The notes beneath the pieces are model-generated. The model was not told the origin of the DNA. It was given only the letters and a program-made list of their open reading frames with translations, and ran no database searches. From Chloroflexota bacterium (GTDB taxonomy: Bacteria > Chloroflexota > Anaerolineae > Aggregatilineales > UBA2796): a stretch of DNA of 17,689 bases. The first letter of the stretch is position 1, and every line of letters begins with the position of its first letter. This document shows positions 13,647 to 17,689 of the stretch, piece by piece. The stretch lies in NCBI GenBank assembly GCA_003695215.1, contig RFIM01000290.1:1-17689 (forward strand), read 5' to 3'. The position numbers were made by a program, and so were the translations under genes.

Positions 13647-14939
13647 ATGCCTGCTATCACAGCCATTCACGCCCGTGAAGTCTTGGACTCACGCGGCAAT
13701 CCGACCGTTGAAGTTGAAGTGGAACTCGAGGACGGCTCGTTTGGCAGTGCCATTGTGCCGAGCGGCGCTAGCACAGGCCAGCATGAGGCTGTTGAGCTGC
13801 GTGACGGCGATAAAGCGCGCTATGGCGGCAAAGGCGTGCTGAAGGCCGTTGATGCCGTCAACAATACCATCAGCGAGGAGCTGTACGGTCAAGAGGCGTT
13901 CGATCAACTCGCCATTGATCAGATCATGATCGATCTAGACGGCACGCCCAATAAAAGTCGGCTTGGCGCCAACGCCATCCTGGCTGTATCGCTCGCCGTC
14001 GCCAAAGCGGCCGCGCAAAGCGCGGGCATGCCACTCTACCGCTACTTAGGCGGCGCGCACGCGAATACCTTGCCCGTCCCGATGATGAACATCATGAATG
14101 GCGGAAAGCACGCCAGCAACAGCACTGACTTCCAGGAGTTCATGATCATGCCTGTTGGCGCGCCCAGCTTCTCAGAGGGCTTGCGCTGGGGTGTGGAGAT
14201 CTATCACAGCCTGAAAAAGGTGCTGCACGATCACGGCAAAAGCACGACTGTTGGCGATGAAGGCGGCTTTGCGCCCAGCGACCTGAAATACAACGCCCAG
14301 GCTATCGAATTCATCCTGATGGCCATTGAGAAAGCGGGTTACCGTCCTGGCGAACAGATCATGCTCGCGCTCGATCCAGCGGTCACGGAAATTTACCAAG
14401 ATGGCAAGTATCATCTGAAGTTGGAAGGCAAGGCGCTCGATACGGATGAGCTGATCGCCTTCTGGGGCGATTGGCTCAACAAGTATCCGATCATCTCACT
14501 GGAAGATGGCCTGGCTGAAGATGACTGGGACGGCTGGCAGAAGCTGTGTGCAGCTTATGGCGAGCGCGTGCAGCTGGTCGGCGACGATTTTCTGGTGACT
14601 AACACCAAGCGCTTGGCACGCGCCATTCGTGAACGCGCGGCCAACAGCTTGCTGTGCAAGGTCAATCAGATCGGCACGCTGAGCGAAGCGATGTCCGCTG
14701 CGCAGATGAGCATGCGCGCTGGCTGGACAGTTGTGGTCAGTCATCGCAGCGGCGAGAGCGAAGATAGCACTATCGCCGATCTGGCTGTTGGCATCAACGC
14801 AGGGCAGATCAAGACGGGCGCGCCTGCGCGCTCGGATCGCGTGGCCAAGTACAATCAGCTGCTGCGCATTGAGGAAGACCTGGGCAGTGCGGCGCACTAT
14901 CCAGGCATGGGCGCCTTCTACAACCTGCGCCGCGCCTAG
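13647..14939 (+). CDS. eno: Enolase
   Basis: Enolase dehydrates 2-phosphoglycerate to phosphoenolpyruvate in glycolysis and is usually cytoplasmic with two Mg2+ per site. The 430-residue length is typical. It opens with the usual ITAIHAREVLDSRGNPTVEVEV. Active-site residues are all present: the mobile loop Ser42 in SGASTGQHE, His155 in GGKHASNS, Glu164, proton donor Glu205 in GDEGGFAP, metal ligands Asp243, Glu286 (SLEDGL) and Asp313 (GDDF), catalytic base Lys338 in KVNQIG, and the late signature SHRSGESEDSTIADLAV. ATG 13647 is chosen because AAGGAG lies 9 nt upstream; the frame is open for a further 69 nt but has no family sequence there. It appears monocistronic, ended by the hairpin at 14949-14974. 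Confidence 0.98.
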   Translation: MPAITAIHAREVLDSRGNPTVEVEVELEDGSFGSAIVPSGASTGQHEAVELRDGDKARYGGKGVLKAVDAVNNTISEELYGQEAFDQLAIDQIMIDLDGTPNKSRLGANAILAVSLAVAKAAAQSAGMPLYRYLGGAHANTLPVPMMNIMNGGKHASNSTDFQEFMIMPVGAPSFSEGLRWGVEIYHSLKKVLHDHGKSTTVGDEGGFAPSDLKYNAQAIEFILMAIEKAGYRPGEQIMLALDPAVTEIYQDGKYHLKLEGKALDTDELIAFWGDWLNKYPIISLEDGLAEDDWDGWQKLCAAYGERVQLVGDDFLVTNTKRLARAIRERAANSLLCKVNQIGTLSEAMSAAQMSMRAGWTVVVSHRSGESEDSTIADLAVGINAGQIKTGAPARSDRVAKYNQLLRIEEDLGSAAHYPGMGAFYNLRRA

Positions 14940-14948
14940 CGGAAATGC

Positions 14949-14974
14949 CACAGGCGGGAGAATTCCCGCCTGTG
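14949..14974. terminator. Bidirectional hairpin terminator between enolase and the ABC binding-protein gene
   Basis: A perfect 11-bp stem, CACAGGCGGGA (14949-14959) with TCCCGCCTGTG (14964-14974), closes a GAAT loop. It lies 9 nt after the enolase stop and 22 nt from the stop of the convergent gene. No U-run follows on either strand, so termination or 3'-end protection are both possible. Confidence 0.75.
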
Positions 14975-14996
14975 CGCTAAAGTTCGTCAGATCGCC

Positions 14997-16307
14997 TTAC
15001 CAAGGGATGCACTTGTTCGGCTCGTTATCGCAGGCCTCGTCAACTTTCGCCTGCAGGCGGCGAATGGCTTCGTCGAGGTCGATCTCGCCTGCGAAGTAGC
15101 GGCCAAGCTGATCGCGCGTCTCGACGTTGATGATGTCGATGAACGGATGGCCTTGCAGGCGCCAGCCTTGCTCGGTCAGCTTCGGAATGTTGCTTAAGAA
15201 GACGTCGAACTGCTCCTTGCTGGCAGGGTATGGCACGCCTTGCTCAATCGCCTTCAAGTTGCCCGTCAGGAACAGCGAGTTGGCTGAAGTCTCGATATTG
15301 ACTTCAGTGCTGGCAAGGTATTCCATCACCTTGGCGACTTCCTGCGGATGCTTGGTGCCTGCAAAGGCGACCAAAGCTGTGCCGCCCGGCATGCCGCCGC
15401 AGATGCCTGTCTCGCCGCAGGGCTGAGGCACAGCCCGCCATTCAAAGGCATCGCCGATCTCGCGCGTGAAGGCGGAAATCTGCCAGCTGCCGCTGTAGTA
15501 GAAGACTAGCTCGCCATTGACGAAGTACTCCTTCGCCGCGCGGTAGGCGCCACCGCCGCCAATCCAGACTTCCTTCGGCGTCAAGCCTTCATCGTGCCAG
15601 CGCTTCATCTCCTGCGCAAAGGCGCGGAAGCCAGGCGAATCGACCGTGAAGCGCCCTGTGGCAGGATCGAGAATCTGCGCGCCGTAGCTCATCATCGGCC
15701 CGAAGGTGCGATGCCCTGAGCGGTCGATCGCCACAGCATATGGCGTGTTGGTCGCCTTTGCCACTTTGGTGGCCAGGTCGATCCACTCAGCCCAAGTCAC
15801 CTTATCGCCTTCAGGCAAGGGAATGCCCGCTTGCTCAAAAAGCGTGACGTTCACGAACGGACCGCTGACGCCGACCGAGCGCGGGAAGCCGTAAATGCCC
15901 TTATCTTGGCCGCCTGGCACGCGCAGCCAGTTCAGGAACGATTCGGGGTAGTTTGCCTCGAATGCCTCTGGATCGGCGAGATACGGACGCAAGTCGAGGT
16001 AGCGGCCCTGGAAGCGACCGAGCTGCGTGATGCTGCCCATGTCGGGCGGCGTGCCTGCTTCGATATTCGCCTGCAGAATGTTGTGCAGATCGCTGAAGCC
16101 AACGACATCCAGAGTCACTTTGATGCCCGGATTGGCCGCTTCAAACTTATCTAGCGCCGCACGGTAGACTTCACCTTCGTTGCCGTCGTTGTACCATAGA
16201 ATGCGCAGCTCGACGGTCTGTGCGCGTGTGACGCTGCCCAGCGCACCGAACATCAGCGCCGCTACCATCAGCAGCGCTATCAAACGGAAGAACTTGCGTG
16301 AAAACAT
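14997..16307 (-). CDS. Sugar ABC transporter extracellular substrate-binding protein (family 1, UgpB/MalE-like)
   Basis: The 436-residue product begins with a signal peptide: basic FSRKFFR, hydrophobic LIALLMVAALMFGALG, and a likely cut after TRA (residue 29). There is no lipobox Cys. The mature part matches family 1 sugar-binding proteins: ELRILWYNDGNEG, a central GIYGFPRSVGVSGPFVN, then TWAEWIDLATKVAK, and near the end GGMPGGTALVAFAGTKHPQEVAKVMEYLAS. Two close Cys pairs (PCGETGICGG and CDNEPNKC at the C-terminus) may be disulfides outside the cell. It would deliver a sugar or glycoside to membrane permeases, but neither permease nor ATPase genes are next to it. ATG 16307 has AGGTGA 5 nt upstream and starts the signal peptide; 26 further codons upstream are open but not signal-like. 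Confidence 0.93.
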   Translation of the reverse strand: MFSRKFFRLIALLMVAALMFGALGSVTRAQTVELRILWYNDGNEGEVYRAALDKFEAANPGIKVTLDVVGFSDLHNILQANIEAGTPPDMGSITQLGRFQGRYLDLRPYLADPEAFEANYPESFLNWLRVPGGQDKGIYGFPRSVGVSGPFVNVTLFEQAGIPLPEGDKVTWAEWIDLATKVAKATNTPYAVAIDRSGHRTFGPMMSYGAQILDPATGRFTVDSPGFRAFAQEMKRWHDEGLTPKEVWIGGGGAYRAAKEYFVNGELVFYYSGSWQISAFTREIGDAFEWRAVPQPCGETGICGGMPGGTALVAFAGTKHPQEVAKVMEYLASTEVNIETSANSLFLTGNLKAIEQGVPYPASKEQFDVFLSNIPKLTEQGWRLQGHPFIDIINVETRDQLGRYFAGEIDLDEAIRRLQAKVDEACDNEPNKCIPW

Positions 16308-16363
16308 CTTGCTCACCTTTTCAAAGTGAAACTCTTCAGCATGCGCCATAGGGCGCCTATTCA

Positions 16364-16392
16364 TATATAACACGTCGATCGCCAAACTGCAA
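16364..16392 (-). promoter_or_regulatory. Promoter of the ABC binding-protein gene
   Basis: On the minus strand TTGCAG (16387-16392), a 17-nt spacer and TATATA (16364-16369). The leader is about 50 nt. A spaced inverted repeat, ATGGCC (16412-16417) and GGCCAT (16434-16439), lies upstream and could be a regulator site. Confidence 0.6.
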
Positions 16393-16530
16393 TGATCGCC
16401 CGATTAGAAAAATGGCCCCCAAAATAGGCTTCTGGCCATGCTTGCAGCAAATAGCGCCTGCGCAGAAGGCTCTGTTTCGCACATCGCCGCTTTCGCCCAA
16501 ATCTGGCCTTTTATTTTGCCGCGAGTCGGC

Positions 16531-16536
16531 TAGAAT
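16531..16536 (+). promoter_or_regulatory. -10 box for the HIT-thiolase unit
   Basis: TAGAAT preceded by GGC. At 17-nt spacing the upstream hexamer is CTTTTA (16508-16513), a weak -35. The region between the two divergent genes (16308-16594) holds this, the opposite promoter and nothing coding that I can see. Confidence 0.45.
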
Positions 16537-16594
16537 AAGAGCTTAGCTCGCATCCGCTGTGGCGTTTACCGAAAGGCCCTATAACAGCGCTGCC

Positions 16595-17104
16595 ATGCCC
16601 AACTTTGATCACCTATACACGCCTTGGCGCTACACCTACCTGAGCGGAGAGAAAAAGAAGCCCGAAGTGGACTGCATCTTTTGTGCCAAGATCGCTGCTG
16701 AAGATGAGGCGGAACTGATCATCTACCGCTCGGCGCACGTTTACGTTGCACTCAACTTATATCCCTACAACAACGGTCACTTGATGATCATTCCCTACGC
16801 ACACGTGCCAAGCACTGAGCAATTGCCGCCTGAAGCCCTGACCGATTTAATGCTCACGACCAACGCGGCCTTGGCCACGCTGCGGCACGTCTACAAGCCG
16901 CAAGCCTTCAACATCGGCGCCAACCTGGGCGAGGCAGCGGGCGCAGGCGTAGCAGGGCATTTCCATCTGCATGTGGTGCCGCGCTGGGCAGGCGATACGA
17001 ACTTCATGTCTGTTGTGGGCAGCACGCGAGTCATCCCGGATGAGCTGAGCCAGACCTGGCGCAAACTGCGCGAGGCCTGGCAACCTTCGCCCAATGGCGG
17101 CTGA
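16595..17104 (+). CDS. HIT-domain hydrolase/phosphorylase (Ap4A or Ap4A-phosphorylase-like, FHIT branch)
   Basis: The 169-residue product contains the histidine triad GHFHLHVVPRW, with His122, His124 and His126; the middle position is expected to carry the nucleotide intermediate. The N-terminus FDHLYTPWRYTYLSG and a zinc-type CIFC (Cys27, Cys30) are typical of the FHIT/Ap4A branch, as is LNLYPYNNGHLMIIPYAHV. Such enzymes cleave diadenosine polyphosphates or other nucleoside phosphates in the cytoplasm. ATG 16595 is chosen because relatives start close to the TPWR segment. An in-frame GTG at 16559 would add 12 residues and has no ribosome site; GAAAGG at 16571-16576 is rather far from the ATG, so the start is moderately sure. 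The thiolase gene follows 37 nt later on the same strand. Confidence 0.93.
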   Translation: MPNFDHLYTPWRYTYLSGEKKKPEVDCIFCAKIAAEDEAELIIYRSAHVYVALNLYPYNNGHLMIIPYAHVPSTEQLPPEALTDLMLTTNAALATLRHVYKPQAFNIGANLGEAAGAGVAGHFHLHVVPRWAGDTNFMSVVGSTRVIPDELSQTWRKLREAWQPSPNGG

Positions 17105-17141
17105 GGCTTTAAAGAGCAGCTGTGGAGCAAAGGAATTTTTC

Positions 17142-17689
17142 ATGAGCAGCAATGGCAAACAAGCGACCGACGTGGTCATTGTGAGCGGCGCGCGCTTGCC
17201 GCAGGGCAAGTTTTTAGGCGCGCTCAAGCCTTTCAGCGCGGTTCAGCTGGGCAGCATGGCTGTGCGCGCTGCAGTTGAGCGCAGCGGCCTGCCGCCTGAG
17301 TCGATCAGCGAGGTGATCATCGGCCAGGTGGTGGCGGCAGGCTCTGGGCAGGCAGTGCCACGCCAGATTTGGGTCGGCGCAGGCCTGCCTGATACAGTCG
17401 GCGGCACGGCCGTCAACAAGGCTTGCGGCAGCAGCTTGAAGGCGGTCATGCTGGCGGCGAATGGCATCAAAGCGGGCGATGGCCTGGCCTATGTGGCAGG
17501 CGGCACTGAGAGCATGAGCAACGCGCCCTATCTGGACATGGCGGCGCGCAGCGGCGCGCGCTACGGTCACGTCGAGCTGAAGGATAGCCTGCAGCATGAT
17601 GGCTTGTACTGCTCTATGACCGATAAGCTGATGGGCAACGCGGCTGAGTTCATCGCCGACCAATTGGAGATCAGCCGCGAAGAGATGGA
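17142..17689 (+). CDS. Thiolase (acetyl-CoA acetyltransferase family), N-terminal part (runs off window)
   Basis: The frame is open from ATG 17142 to the window end (182 codons), and the C-terminal half is missing. It reads as a thiolase: DVVIVSGARLPQGKFLGAL at the start, then SEVIIGQVVAAGSGQAVPRQ, and the active-site loop AVNKACGSSLKA with nucleophilic Cys95. AGGTESMSNAPYL and GLYCSMTDKLMGNAAEF follow, as in biosynthetic and degradative thiolases. The enzyme condenses two acetyl-CoA or cleaves 3-ketoacyl-CoA; which direction is used is unknown. The second catalytic Cys and His would lie past the edge. AAAGGA lies 7 nt before the ATG. It is probably co-transcribed with the HIT gene. Confidence 0.95.
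   Translation, partial: MSSNGKQATDVVIVSGARLPQGKFLGALKPFSAVQLGSMAVRAAVERSGLPPESISEVIIGQVVAAGSGQAVPRQIWVGAGLPDTVGGTAVNKACGSSLKAVMLAANGIKAGDGLAYVAGGTESMSNAPYLDMAARSGARYGHVELKDSLQHDGLYCSMTDKLMGNAAEFIADQLEISREEM

Noticed and set aside
1..17689. Mobile element or horizontally acquired island
   Set aside because: No transposase, integrase, terminal repeats, direct-repeat attachment sites around the tRNA, or visible change in base composition.

Overview
The window looks like ordinary chromosome from an uncultured or environmental Chloroflexota, most likely of the Anaerolineae type. The main grounds are two large single-pass membrane proteins with long extracytoplasmic Thr/Pro linkers of the TPTPTFTPT kind, a third with a Pro-rich linker, and a PknB-like kinase without PASTA repeats. 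This assignment is inferred from protein style, not from a phylogenetic marker search. I see no insertion sequence, integrase, phage gene or CRISPR array.

Layout. 1-2856 (minus strand): the N-terminal part of a Gfo/Idh/MocA oxidoreductase, cut by the window edge, lies downstream of a 798-residue TPR/transmembrane/SH3-like protein. 2857-3018 is a divergent promoter region. 3019-4793 (plus): a stand-alone receiver-domain response regulator followed after 2 nt by radA. 4869-5894: pheS with its own promoter. 6047-8179: a membrane protein with a PP2C-like domain that lacks catalytic acids and a predicted beta-propeller outside the cell. 8375-10735: a Ser/Thr kinase with a long stalk and a lectin-like ectodomain. 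10863-11429: an uncharacterised conserved-looking protein. 11435-13477 (minus): tRNA-Arg(UCG), a beta-hydroxyacid dehydrogenase and mraY in one direction. 13647-14939: enolase, closed by a strong hairpin against the convergent sugar ABC binding protein (14997-16307, minus). 16595-17689: a HIT-domain hydrolase and the N-terminal part of a thiolase.

How the genes work together. Much of the window is housekeeping: DNA recombination repair, tRNA charging, glycolysis, peptidoglycan lipid I synthesis, nucleotide hydrolysis and acyl-CoA chemistry. The distinctive part is the signalling content. The kinase and the PP2C-like protein are adjacent and share a plan (cytosolic signalling domain, one membrane helix, low-complexity linker or coil, extracytoplasmic beta-rich domain). 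The TPR/SH3 protein has the same plan with a scaffold in place of a catalytic domain. Whether these three form one pathway is a hypothesis. Nearly every gene or two-gene unit has its own recognisable sigma70-type promoter, and eight of the nine best ones have GC directly before the -10 hexamer.
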